In this document: positions 53,046 through 61,203 of the stretch, one piece after another
Layout: every line of letters starts with the position of its first letter
Position numbering within the stretch: the first letter of the stretch is position 1
Assembly: GCA_016933695.1 (NCBI GenBank)
Contig: JAFGAL010000002.1
Span: 159,607-223,606, forward strand
Direction of reading: 5' to 3'
Length of the DNA stretch: 64,000 bases
DNA from: Candidatus Zixiibacteriota bacterium
Lineage (GTDB): Bacteria; Zixibacteria; MSB-5A5; GN15; PGXB01
Made by a program: the position numbers and the translations under genes
Notes under the pieces: model-generated
The model's database searches: none
What the model was told of the DNA's origin: nothing
What the model saw: only the letters and a program-made list of their open reading frames with translations

Positions 53046-53744
53046 TCACAGGCAATAGGCGATTCCGAATCCCCAGGCGATTCGTTCGAAAGACGATGCC
53101 GCCGTTCCTTCGCTTATTGCCATTTCAAAATCGAGAATTTGACTGAATGCCAGGTGTTGCCAGAATCTGACACCGGCCAGCACCCGTGCCCGGACATTCC
53201 ACATAGCTCCGGACAATTTCCCCATGCTGATCAGCGCCGACCCCCAGATTTTCGCGTTTTCATCCAGAGTCGCCTCAAGCGGATACGTCCCCATGGCGCC
53301 AATAAGAAATATTATACCGGAGCAGGTTGCTGATTCGGCAAGGTCGATGGTATCCGCGTCGTGCGTGTAGGAAAACAGGGTCGTTTTCATTTGTTTGTAC
53401 CCGACACCAAACACGAATTTGGTGGATGATTCCACCCTTAGGCCAAAGAGCGGGCTAATTTCGATTCCTTCATATCGTAAAGCCGTCATATTCACTCTTG
53501 ATAATACGGCCTCACTCGCATAAAAACCGAAATGTGATACCGTCCCACTCACATCAAAGGTATACCCGCGTATGCCTGGCGTCCCGGATACATACATGAT
53601 GGACATCGCGCAATAGTCATCGGTTTTCGGCCATTGTTGCGCCTGACAGAAGAAGGGCATGATAACCACAAACAGAAGGCACCAAACGACTCTCCCCGAT
53701 ACCCCTCTGCGCCGATTCCAGTTAAAGGCTGATTTGTACGCCAA
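53046..53744 (-). CDS. secreted or outer-membrane beta-barrel-like protein, unknown
   Basis: 232 residues from a TTG at 53744, eight bases after GGGAGG; no ATG fits ahead of the signal peptide (VVWCLLFVVIMPFFCQA). It overlaps the 3' end of the upstream gene by 23 bases. The mature part has alternating amphipathic strands (GVGYKQMKTTLFSY, WNVRARVLAGVRFW, IAWGFGIAYCL) and ends on a strand, as small outer-membrane barrels do. No family recognised. It is the last gene of the 53-64 kb system. Confidence 0.65.
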   Translation of the reverse strand: MAYKSAFNWNRRRGVSGRVVWCLLFVVIMPFFCQAQQWPKTDDYCAMSIMYVSGTPGIRGYTFDVSGTVSHFGFYASEAVLSRVNMTALRYEGIEISPLFGLRVESSTKFVFGVGYKQMKTTLFSYTHDADTIDLAESATCSGIIFLIGAMGTYPLEATLDENAKIWGSALISMGKLSGAMWNVRARVLAGVRFWQHLAFSQILDFEMAISEGTAASSFERIAWGFGIAYCL

Positions 53745-56700
53745 TACCAATACCTCCCGAAGTCCAGTCGGGGTAATCAAACAGGGAAACCGCCATGACA
53801 ACATCGGCATAAGGCGTGAGTCCGTACCCGCTATACGCATGGGCTTCATAGGCCCAGTCCCTGGCCCCGATCGATACCACATGGATGGTGGTCTGTGCCC
53901 TGATCCATTTTTTATGATAAATCGTCCCCAAGCCACAATGCACCCGCGCTCGTTCGACCGCAAAGGGGCTTTCGAAGCTGGTGAAGATATCATTTCCATT
54001 TGCCTGCCACCCGGTTTTTTGAGGAGTCTTCATGCTGACGTATCCCATTCCGCCAAAGACATAAAGACTGAGGTCGACCTCCTCCAGATAGTACTGCGAC
54101 TCTCTGAGGAAATTCCCATAATAATGGGCTTCCCGGACAGGCGCGTGTCTGACAATCAGGTAGCCGGCATGTATATTGCCGAAACCAAGTTGCGCGGATT
54201 CATCCCCGCCGGTCAGAAAGGCGCCATTCCAACCCAGAAGTGTATTGTCTTTGTATATCGCCCCCAGTGACCAGAACCCGCGAATTTCGCGCTCGCCCAG
54301 CCGTGACCACATCATCGCCGTGCCGATATCAAGCCCCAGGTTCTTTTGTTCCTGATTGGCCCGTCGTGTTAAAAACGTCCAGCTGGTGTCCCTGCCCATT
54401 GCAATTCCGTATTTACTGGCGATAGTTTTAGCGGCGGCGACCTGATATTCCGTCTCAAAGGCCAGAGGTTCTGAGGGAGCCAGTGTAATTCGCCGGTCAT
54501 GCCTGCTATAGGAAACAATGCTTTCGATCGGCATATTGCTTTTCGTCTCAATCAGAATGACCGATTGGGGATCAATACTTGCCGGATCGAGCTCAAGATT
54601 AAAATCTGCCGTAATATCGGTTTTGGGGAAAACCATGGTTTCCCGATCATGCGGTTGGGTTGCAATAATCCGGGGTGGGAAATCATACGAGTCATTACAA
54701 TGGCCTGGGATATCGTCAAGCCAGTACCATTGCACCAGATCGAGAAGCGGCGGGTCTTTGAACAGCCGCAATTTGCGTGCATATGCCGTCACTTCCGCTT
54801 CATACTGATCCGCCTGTTCTTTGATCAATGCGGATTGATTCAAGGCGGGTGATATCGCCCTGAGATCTATATCCAGGATGACGAATTCTCGCCCCTGTAC
54901 GATACGGTAGGCTTTTGACAAACAGGCTTCGGCGCCGATTACCAATGTGCCATATAGTACAATAGCGGCCTTATACCCTTTTAGCACCTCATCAGACGCG
55001 TCGGCGCGAGCCGCGCGTGATCGCAGATCGCCGGCTATCAGGGACTCGAGGATATCCGAACCGGCAATGCATCCCTCGGTTCTTTCCAGCCAATGCTTTG
55101 TCTCTAAATCCTCAAAAGCCAACGTGGCAACGGTCATGCCGAAAATACAGCCAATGGCGACCAGCGAGCCGCCCGGGAGTGGTGCGATTGTCGACGCAAC
55201 GGCCGGAATGACCATACTGATCACAGTCAAAATCGTAGCGTCAACACAGGTTTCCAGAAATTGCCCGGAATTGATGAAATTATCCAGTGCCACATTGAAC
55301 GGGGCCTTCAGTGATTTAATATCAGATATGGTTTCAGATATTGCCCGAACAAAATCATGGTATTCATCGGACTCCGTGTCAACAGTACTCTGCAATGACC
55401 TCTCCAAATTGATCAGTGTTGTTTTCGCCCAATCCGGCCAGCCATTGAACGCGTCCGCCGCCGACCAGGCGACAAAGAGGACATCCAGGCCGGTGCCGAT
55501 TACTGCGCTGGCGCCTGCCGCGATTTTCGAATTGCTGACAATTTTCCCCCCGCGTACAATAAAGTCATTGTTTGTCATATAATTGGCGAACCGCTCCCAA
55601 CTCCGCATTGCTTTCCCTGACACGGCAAGCTGCCGATACGTACTGAACCCAAGCGATCTGGTTGCATCGTTTACCGCAGACCATACTTTAAATCTCGTGA
55701 GGGGATCTTTTAGTATTTTCCATGACTCTTTGGTCACCGTCGATGGTCCGTTTTCCAGCAAATTGCCAAATATCTCGTGAACCCCGGGATTGTTCAATAT
55801 AGCTATCAGTTCTTCATGTTCCGTGCGTATTTCATTGGCCCGCATTACTCCCAGCGAATACATCAATCCCTGTTTTATTTTCTCCTTCTGCGGAGGGTCT
55901 CCCTGGCCAATGAGATGAAGCAGGGCATTCACATCCAGGAAGCTGATCCCGGCGAGATGACTGATGCGGTAGGCAAACTCGGATGCATTTTGGGGTATTT
56001 CATCACTCAAATCCGCGATAAGGGACGGGTCCTTGCTTCGGTCCGATTGCGCCCACTTCGCTATCCCGATCAGATCCAGTATTTCAACGGCGGTATCATG
56101 CTTCTCATAAGTCAACAGAGAGCCGTTGTGGCAGGGCAAAAACCTCATGCGTTTCAACACATCAGTTTTCAGAGCATCGGCAGGAATCATGCGATAATCG
56201 ACCAGAGCTCGGCTCAATTCCGAGGTCATAAATCCCCCGGAGTTACCCGGTGCATCATGAATGCCATAATAGGTATATGCATTATCCGGCGGCAGGAATG
56301 ACGCGACGGCTCGTAATTCCTGCTGATGCGGCGTTGAACGCGGCAGAGCTTCACCCGTCACCGTTGACACCGTTGCCTGCCCCCAATTCGATGTCCTGAC
56401 AATACTCTGCATGGGAACCCCGATTCCCGAACGGATCCAGGATTTCGAACCATCGTTTTCCATCAGGGAATACCGAAAGGCATTGGTTGGTTCGGCATGA
56501 AGCGACACATCGTATCTGCCGGATTCCGGATCTAATATGGTTATGACCGGTTCGTCCTCGGATGGTTTCCATGCGATCGCCAGTACAGCCTGATCGCCCC
56601 GTGGCGAATTGACATCCAACAGTACCGGCATCGGCAACTCCAGAAAGGACATCAACCAGGTCGCGAATTCCTCGGATTCGTCCTGACGACAGCAGACCGG

Positions 56701-57054
56701 CACGCCGTAAATCCGAAGCAGTCGGCCGGCAATATCGACCGTCACGTTTGCCGGTCGCAATTCGCCGGCACCGGTTTCCCGAGCGGGAAACCAGTAGCGG
56801 GCATGGTTAATGATAGCCTCCGGACTCAGGTCGCGATATTCCGCCGCACCATATACTCCGGCCAGTTCGGCAACACAGTATGCCAGAGTACGTTCATGCC
56901 TATCCCCGAGGGAATTTATCTCCCTTTCTTGCGGAACGCCCTCGTCCGTCCAGGCGGAATTCGCCAACAGAATACACACCCAGGTAAATACAAGAACCAC
57001 CAGGACCGGAAACCAGCGACGATGGCGCTCCCTGTTTTTTCTGAGACTTCCCAT
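53722..57054 (-). CDS. large secreted or membrane protein with Ig-like domain and barrel-like C-terminus
   Basis: 1110 residues from the ATG at 57054; a GTG at 57072 is possible. The N-terminus is a signal or anchor (WFPVLVVLVFTWVCILLANSA). Residues 40-520 are unrecognised and helix-rich. Hydrophobic helices lie near 600-645 (TILTVISMVIPAVASTIAP, LVAIGCIFGMTVATLAF). A SbsA/Big_5-like Ig domain (about 800-905: PPRIIATQPHDRETMVFPK, then DTSWTFLT) precedes about 200 residues of alternating beta strands ending VQISL, similar to the downstream 232-residue protein. The reading frame is whole. Function unknown. Confidence 0.65.
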   Translation of the reverse strand: MGSLRKNRERHRRWFPVLVVLVFTWVCILLANSAWTDEGVPQEREINSLGDRHERTLAYCVAELAGVYGAAEYRDLSPEAIINHARYWFPARETGAGELRPANVTVDIAGRLLRIYGVPVCCRQDESEEFATWLMSFLELPMPVLLDVNSPRGDQAVLAIAWKPSEDEPVITILDPESGRYDVSLHAEPTNAFRYSLMENDGSKSWIRSGIGVPMQSIVRTSNWGQATVSTVTGEALPRSTPHQQELRAVASFLPPDNAYTYYGIHDAPGNSGGFMTSELSRALVDYRMIPADALKTDVLKRMRFLPCHNGSLLTYEKHDTAVEILDLIGIAKWAQSDRSKDPSLIADLSDEIPQNASEFAYRISHLAGISFLDVNALLHLIGQGDPPQKEKIKQGLMYSLGVMRANEIRTEHEELIAILNNPGVHEIFGNLLENGPSTVTKESWKILKDPLTRFKVWSAVNDATRSLGFSTYRQLAVSGKAMRSWERFANYMTNNDFIVRGGKIVSNSKIAAGASAVIGTGLDVLFVAWSAADAFNGWPDWAKTTLINLERSLQSTVDTESDEYHDFVRAISETISDIKSLKAPFNVALDNFINSGQFLETCVDATILTVISMVIPAVASTIAPLPGGSLVAIGCIFGMTVATLAFEDLETKHWLERTEGCIAGSDILESLIAGDLRSRAARADASDEVLKGYKAAIVLYGTLVIGAEACLSKAYRIVQGREFVILDIDLRAISPALNQSALIKEQADQYEAEVTAYARKLRLFKDPPLLDLVQWYWLDDIPGHCNDSYDFPPRIIATQPHDRETMVFPKTDITADFNLELDPASIDPQSVILIETKSNMPIESIVSYSRHDRRITLAPSEPLAFETEYQVAAAKTIASKYGIAMGRDTSWTFLTRRANQEQKNLGLDIGTAMMWSRLGEREIRGFWSLGAIYKDNTLLGWNGAFLTGGDESAQLGFGNIHAGYLIVRHAPVREAHYYGNFLRESQYYLEEVDLSLYVFGGMGYVSMKTPQKTGWQANGNDIFTSFESPFAVERARVHCGLGTIYHKKWIRAQTTIHVVSIGARDWAYEAHAYSGYGLTPYADVVMAVSLFDYPDWTSGGIGIGVQISL

Positions 57055-57170
57055 TCCAATCAAGGGCAACACTCTGCCACTCTTTCGACATGCCTCGGCG
57101 GCTGGTGATCATATCGCCTTGTTTCGTCCCAAACAGGCATGGTATATGTCTTCATGTTCTTGCACCCAGA

Positions 57171-58823
57171 CTACTCGAGTTGCACGATGTGCGCCACCTT
57201 GCCGTCGGCGACAACCATCAACGACTGGTCCGGGGTGAAATAGGGCCAGGGATTGCCGTCGACAGTATCCACCTGCCACTCGACCGCCCCATTGTCGGCT
57301 GACACACCAATCACTTTGCTCTGATTGGTCGGGAAGATAATGGACGATCCCAGGCGCGCTACTGTTCCGTATTCGGTATTCTGGTTGTACGGTCGATCCC
57401 AGAGCGTGCTTTCATATCTTCCCCGTTTTTGCGGATTGTACTTCTTTTCCAGGTTGTCCTTTTGTTTTTTCTGCTGGGCTTCCTGCATTGCCCGACGGCC
57501 CATATCACGATCCTGATTCATGGAACTGGATGCGGCCTGCATGGCAAAGGACACCCCTTTCAACAGCTTGAGCATGAAGCTCTGTCCGCGCTTGGAGCGT
57601 TCATGTTTTGCTTCCCACAGGGTTTTATTGCGATCCAGATCGCGGCATAACAACCCTTTTTTTCCTATATCGACAATCGCGTTCTCCAAAAACCAGCACC
57701 CCATGGCATAATCATCCTTACGTTTTTCCCTGCTGATTTCCTTCCCGTCATTGAGCTGCACCACCCGATTATTGTCTTTCTCCGCGATAAAAATCCGACC
57801 ATCCGCGATATTTTCAATTTCAACAAAATCCGATCCCTTTTGGTATTCCCAGCGCTGTGTCCCATCGGCCGTGCCAATACCAAAAAGCTTGTAGGATCCC
57901 TGGTTTCTTCCATCCTTGAATTCCCCGGGATAAACCGCCAGCAACAGCTCGTTATCCGCCGGGATCAGTTCCGATGTCTTATCTACTTTTTTGTCGCACA
58001 ACCATAACTGCCGGCCGTCAGCGATATGGTACGATGTAATCCGTTTGTCGACATTCGCAATGACGATACCGTTTTGGATCAGTGGCATGCCGACGGCGGT
58101 TTTTTCGGTTTTCCAGAGTTCTTTCCCGCTGGAGCTTTCCAGACATACCAGATATTTGCCCTTGATGATAATCCATCCTTTGTCGTAATCCGGCGGCAAC
58201 AACGATTCGGCCGAATCATCACTCACATGAAAGACATGGACATCGCCGGGGTCATCAGGTTTGTCAATTGGATAGGACCAAAGTCTGGCGCCGTCCGACT
58301 TGTTGGCGCAAATCAGCAACGGCTTCTCAAAATGCTTTTTCAAATCGTCATAGTCGTTGACCTTGTCATCACGATCCGCCCCCAGTATCAACAGTTTATC
58401 CTGTCCCGGCCGAATCCATCTAACCACCCCGGTTGCCTTGAAATCCAGGGTCCAGACCACCTGGCCGGTGGCCGCAGCAATGGCGGAAACCGGGCCATTG
58501 CCGATATAGAACCGCCCCACCGCATCATCGTAAAAAACCCGATTACTCAGCAACTGGAACTTGCGCCCCACTCCGGCTTCGCAACGCCAGAGATGATCAC
58601 CTTGCGGAAGTGCAAAAGCCTCCATCTTTGCGGTAACATCATTCAAACCCGCATAATCGACACAGACCATAACATCATGAGTCGGGAAAATGACATCTTC
58701 AATCTTGTTTTCTGATTGAATTGTGACCGGGGTATGCGGTTGCGCACCCGCAATAGCCCATGTAAGCAACCATAGCAAGCCAAGGCTTGCCATTCTCACC
58801 CATTGCCTGTGGTTTGTTTTCAT
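57171..58823 (-). CDS. secreted PQQ-like beta-propeller protein
   Basis: 550 residues from the ATG at 58823, with GGAGG upstream; a signal peptide (MASLGLLWLLTWAIAGAQ) follows a short basic start. Repeated blades contain LVCLESSSGKELWKTEK, ISAIAAATGQVVWTLD-like and GTADGTQRWEYQKGS, the PQQ/Pyrrolo-quinoline-type propeller pattern. A charged Gln/Lys-rich insert (AMQEAQQKKQKDNLEKKY) lies near residue 430-450. No PQQ-binding or catalytic residues are evident, so it is treated as a binding scaffold. It lies in the 53-64 kb run of secreted proteins. Confidence 0.75.
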   Translation of the reverse strand: MKTNHRQWVRMASLGLLWLLTWAIAGAQPHTPVTIQSENKIEDVIFPTHDVMVCVDYAGLNDVTAKMEAFALPQGDHLWRCEAGVGRKFQLLSNRVFYDDAVGRFYIGNGPVSAIAAATGQVVWTLDFKATGVVRWIRPGQDKLLILGADRDDKVNDYDDLKKHFEKPLLICANKSDGARLWSYPIDKPDDPGDVHVFHVSDDSAESLLPPDYDKGWIIIKGKYLVCLESSSGKELWKTEKTAVGMPLIQNGIVIANVDKRITSYHIADGRQLWLCDKKVDKTSELIPADNELLLAVYPGEFKDGRNQGSYKLFGIGTADGTQRWEYQKGSDFVEIENIADGRIFIAEKDNNRVVQLNDGKEISREKRKDDYAMGCWFLENAIVDIGKKGLLCRDLDRNKTLWEAKHERSKRGQSFMLKLLKGVSFAMQAASSSMNQDRDMGRRAMQEAQQKKQKDNLEKKYNPQKRGRYESTLWDRPYNQNTEYGTVARLGSSIIFPTNQSKVIGVSADNGAVEWQVDTVDGNPWPYFTPDQSLMVVADGKVAHIVQLE

Positions 58824-58921
58824 CGCCTGTTTCCTCCGTTTACTACATTCCAAGTGATTGACTTATCGGTTTTCTCCCGTCGGTTGCCGCACTGGTGTAC
58901 CGGTGCAACATAATTCTCAGC

Positions 58922-59599
58922 TTATTGCAAAAGCCGTATGCAAACCGCGACCTGTTCTGCGGTCAATAAGGTGTCGTCTGGGGGTACGGAGTTGCGTTCC
59001 GTCAGGTTATGTTGTCCATTGTCCAGGCGCTCTTTCAGCTTCTGCATCATGCGGGGGACTTCTTTCTTAATCCCCTTGTGCACCATAAAACCGGGCAGTA
59101 AATTGCCCGGATCGAAATGAATACCGTATATGGCCAGGGTGCGCCCATCCTCAAGGCCGTACAATCGCCAGAATCCCGCGAATGCCTTGAGATCACCGGA
59201 TTCCTGGCGCCAGGTCAATCCCTGATTGTGAATCAAATCAAGGGCAAGCACGCTCTTGAAAGTCTTCATTAGCCAGTGGGGTTTGCCGGTACAATGGACT
59301 GTTTGATGATTACCCTGCTGCTCGATAATGTCGAACGATTTGAGTTTGCCCATGACCTGCCGGGCCGCATCAGGATCGATCAGTACCGACCAAACCATCT
59401 CGCAGGACTGATTGAACACCGCCGCCCATCTCATGTAAGTTGTACCATCGATGATCGAGTCTTTCAGTCTTACCGCCTTTTCCTCCACCGACATCAGAAT
59501 TTCACTAAAATCGTCCGGACAACCGTCAGCCCGAACCGGTACTCCAGCAATCAGGATATGCAGAATAAGTACTCCGGCAATAAAGTGGATTATTCTCAT
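58922..59599 (-). CDS. secreted START/SRPBCC-like protein
   Basis: 225 residues with a signal peptide (HFIAGVLILHILIAGVPVRA). The body has SRPBCC/START features: a helix, W-VLIDPDAARQVMGKLKSFDIIEQQ, then strands with FWRLYGLEDGRTLAIYGIHFDPG and a C-terminal helix VPRMMQKLKERL. It probably carries a lipid or hydrophobic ligand in the periplasm. It is the first gene after the sigma-54-like element at 59713-59728 and precedes the PQQ-propeller gene by 98 bases. Confidence 0.7.
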   Translation of the reverse strand: MRIIHFIAGVLILHILIAGVPVRADGCPDDFSEILMSVEEKAVRLKDSIIDGTTYMRWAAVFNQSCEMVWSVLIDPDAARQVMGKLKSFDIIEQQGNHQTVHCTGKPHWLMKTFKSVLALDLIHNQGLTWRQESGDLKAFAGFWRLYGLEDGRTLAIYGIHFDPGNLLPGFMVHKGIKKEVPRMMQKLKERLDNGQHNLTERNSVPPDDTLLTAEQVAVCIRLLQ

Positions 59600-59712
59600 G
59601 GGTTGAATTCCTCTGTGTATGTTTTTTGATTTTACCAGGGAGAAAGCAAGATATATGCCGGGACAGCCATTGACAGCAACTGCCTCACAATCGATTGTCG
59701 CAGTGTGGATTA

Positions 59713-59728
59713 TGCAAGGTCAGCGCCG
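59713..59728 (-). promoter_or_regulatory. sigma-54-like -24/-12 promoter of the START-protein operon
   Basis: On the minus strand CGGCGC (59728-59723) and TTGCA (59717-59713) have the exact GG-N10-GC spacing. Two positions of the -24 box differ from TGGCAC. The NtrC-type regulator gene ends 95 bases upstream. The 59600-59823 gap otherwise holds only the inverted repeats at 59754-59806. Confidence 0.5.
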
Positions 59729-59753
59729 GCATCCCGGAGAGCGGGCTTGTTTA

Positions 59754-59806
59754 TGTCGTTTTTTTACGACAAAAAGCGTGGTTGTTTGTCGTCAATTGGC
59801 AACAAC
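59754..59806. promoter_or_regulatory. inverted repeats upstream of the sigma-54-like element
   Basis: TGTCGT-N6-ACGACA (59754-59771), a further TGTCGT at 59787, and GTTGTT-N14-AACAAC (59781-59806). They sit 25-80 bases upstream of the -24 box, suitable for activator binding. Function unknown. Confidence 0.3.
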
Positions 59807-59823
59807 GCCGATCGGACTTTGAT

Positions 59824-61203
59824 TTAGCGGAGGTTTTTCAGATTATATTCATCAAGAAGTTTATACAGGTGAGTCCGATCAATTTGCAGTATTTCAGCCG
59901 CCCTGGCAATGCGACCATTGGCAAGATTGATTGCCTTGATTATGCACTCTTTGCGAAACTCACGGGTCATGTCACTCAATGAAGCAAACGTGATATCCGT
60001 TTGCTGCCACATATTGCCCAGAATGGATTTCACATCTTCGGCCCGGACCACATCATCCCGCGTCAGGATGACAATACGTTCAATGGCGTTTTCCAACTCG
60101 CGGACATTTCCCGGCCATTCCTGATCGATGAACAAATTCACTGCTTCCGGCGCCAGGCGACGTTCATAGCCGTTGTGTTGTCGCGATTTGATTGTGAAGA
60201 AATGCTCAACCAGAGGCGGGATATCCTCTTTTCGCTGCCGCAAAGGAAGAACGGTCACCTCCATGACTTTCAAGCGATAATACAAATCCTCTCGAAAGGA
60301 TCCTTCATTGATCAGATCTGGAAGGTGACGATTGGTCGCGGCAAGGATGCGAACATTGCAGTGACGAACGGCATTATCACCCAGCCTGCGATATTCGCGC
60401 TCCTGTAGGACATGCAGCAGCTTGGCTTGGAGACCCAATGACGAATTGGAGATTTCATCAAGAAACAGCGTTCCCCCATCGGCCTCCTCGAACAGACCGC
60501 GCCGATCCTGCATGGCGCCGGTATAGGCCCCCTTTTTATGCCCAAACAACTCGCTTTCGGCCAACGCATCCGAAAGCACTCCGCTGTCGACACAAATGAA
60601 TTTTTCATTTCTTCGCCGACTTTGATAGTGAATCTGGCGGGCCACCAGTTCCTTACCGGTTCCGCTTTCGCCCGTTATCAGGACCACACTATCGGTAGGT
60701 GCAATCAACGACAATTGTTCTCGCATGTTTTGTAGCGCTGGGCTGATCCCAATCAGTTTATATTTCCTGCGGATTTCCGCAAGGAATTCCCGGTTTTCAC
60801 GTTTCAGACGCCCGGTTTCTATAGCATTCCGTATTGCAAGCATAATTTGTTCACGATCCTGCATTTTCTCAATATATCCATAGGCCCCCTGCCTGGTGGC
60901 AGCGACCGCGGTTTGTATTGAGGCATGTCCGGTAATCATCACGACCGGCAAACAGGGATCAAATGTGAGGATCGTACGAAGAATATCAAGTCCGTCAATT
61001 TGGTCACTGCCCCAGTCCAGATCAAGCGTCACCAGGTCATACTTTTCTCGTTTCAACCGGGTGAGGACTTCATCGGGCGAAGCAGCCATGCCGGTACAGT
61101 ACCCGCGCATCTCCAACATCTGGCAAAAGGCGTTGCGGAACGTGGTTTCATTATCCGCCACCAGTATCCGCCCCTGATCTGCGTGTTGGTCCTCATTATT
61201 CAT
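59824..61203 (-). CDS. NtrC-family sigma-54 response regulator
   Basis: 459 residues from the ATG at 61203, which overlaps the upstream kinase gene by eight bases. Receiver with D61 in LDLDWGSD, then the AAA+ domain with GESGTGKE (Walker A), GAYTGA in place of the usual GAFTGA, and GGTLFLDEIS (Walker B). A Fis-type helix-turn-helix (AINLANGRIARAAEILQIDRT; key residues A-AAEIL) ends it. GAYTGA is a known natural variant of the sigma-54 contact loop. The kinase upstream is its likely partner and the 59713 promoter its likely target. Confidence 0.93.
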   Translation of the reverse strand: MNNEDQHADQGRILVADNETTFRNAFCQMLEMRGYCTGMAASPDEVLTRLKREKYDLVTLDLDWGSDQIDGLDILRTILTFDPCLPVVMITGHASIQTAVAATRQGAYGYIEKMQDREQIMLAIRNAIETGRLKRENREFLAEIRRKYKLIGISPALQNMREQLSLIAPTDSVVLITGESGTGKELVARQIHYQSRRRNEKFICVDSGVLSDALAESELFGHKKGAYTGAMQDRRGLFEEADGGTLFLDEISNSSLGLQAKLLHVLQEREYRRLGDNAVRHCNVRILAATNRHLPDLINEGSFREDLYYRLKVMEVTVLPLRQRKEDIPPLVEHFFTIKSRQHNGYERRLAPEAVNLFIDQEWPGNVRELENAIERIVILTRDDVVRAEDVKSILGNMWQQTDITFASLSDMTREFRKECIIKAINLANGRIARAAEILQIDRTHLYKLLDEYNLKNLR

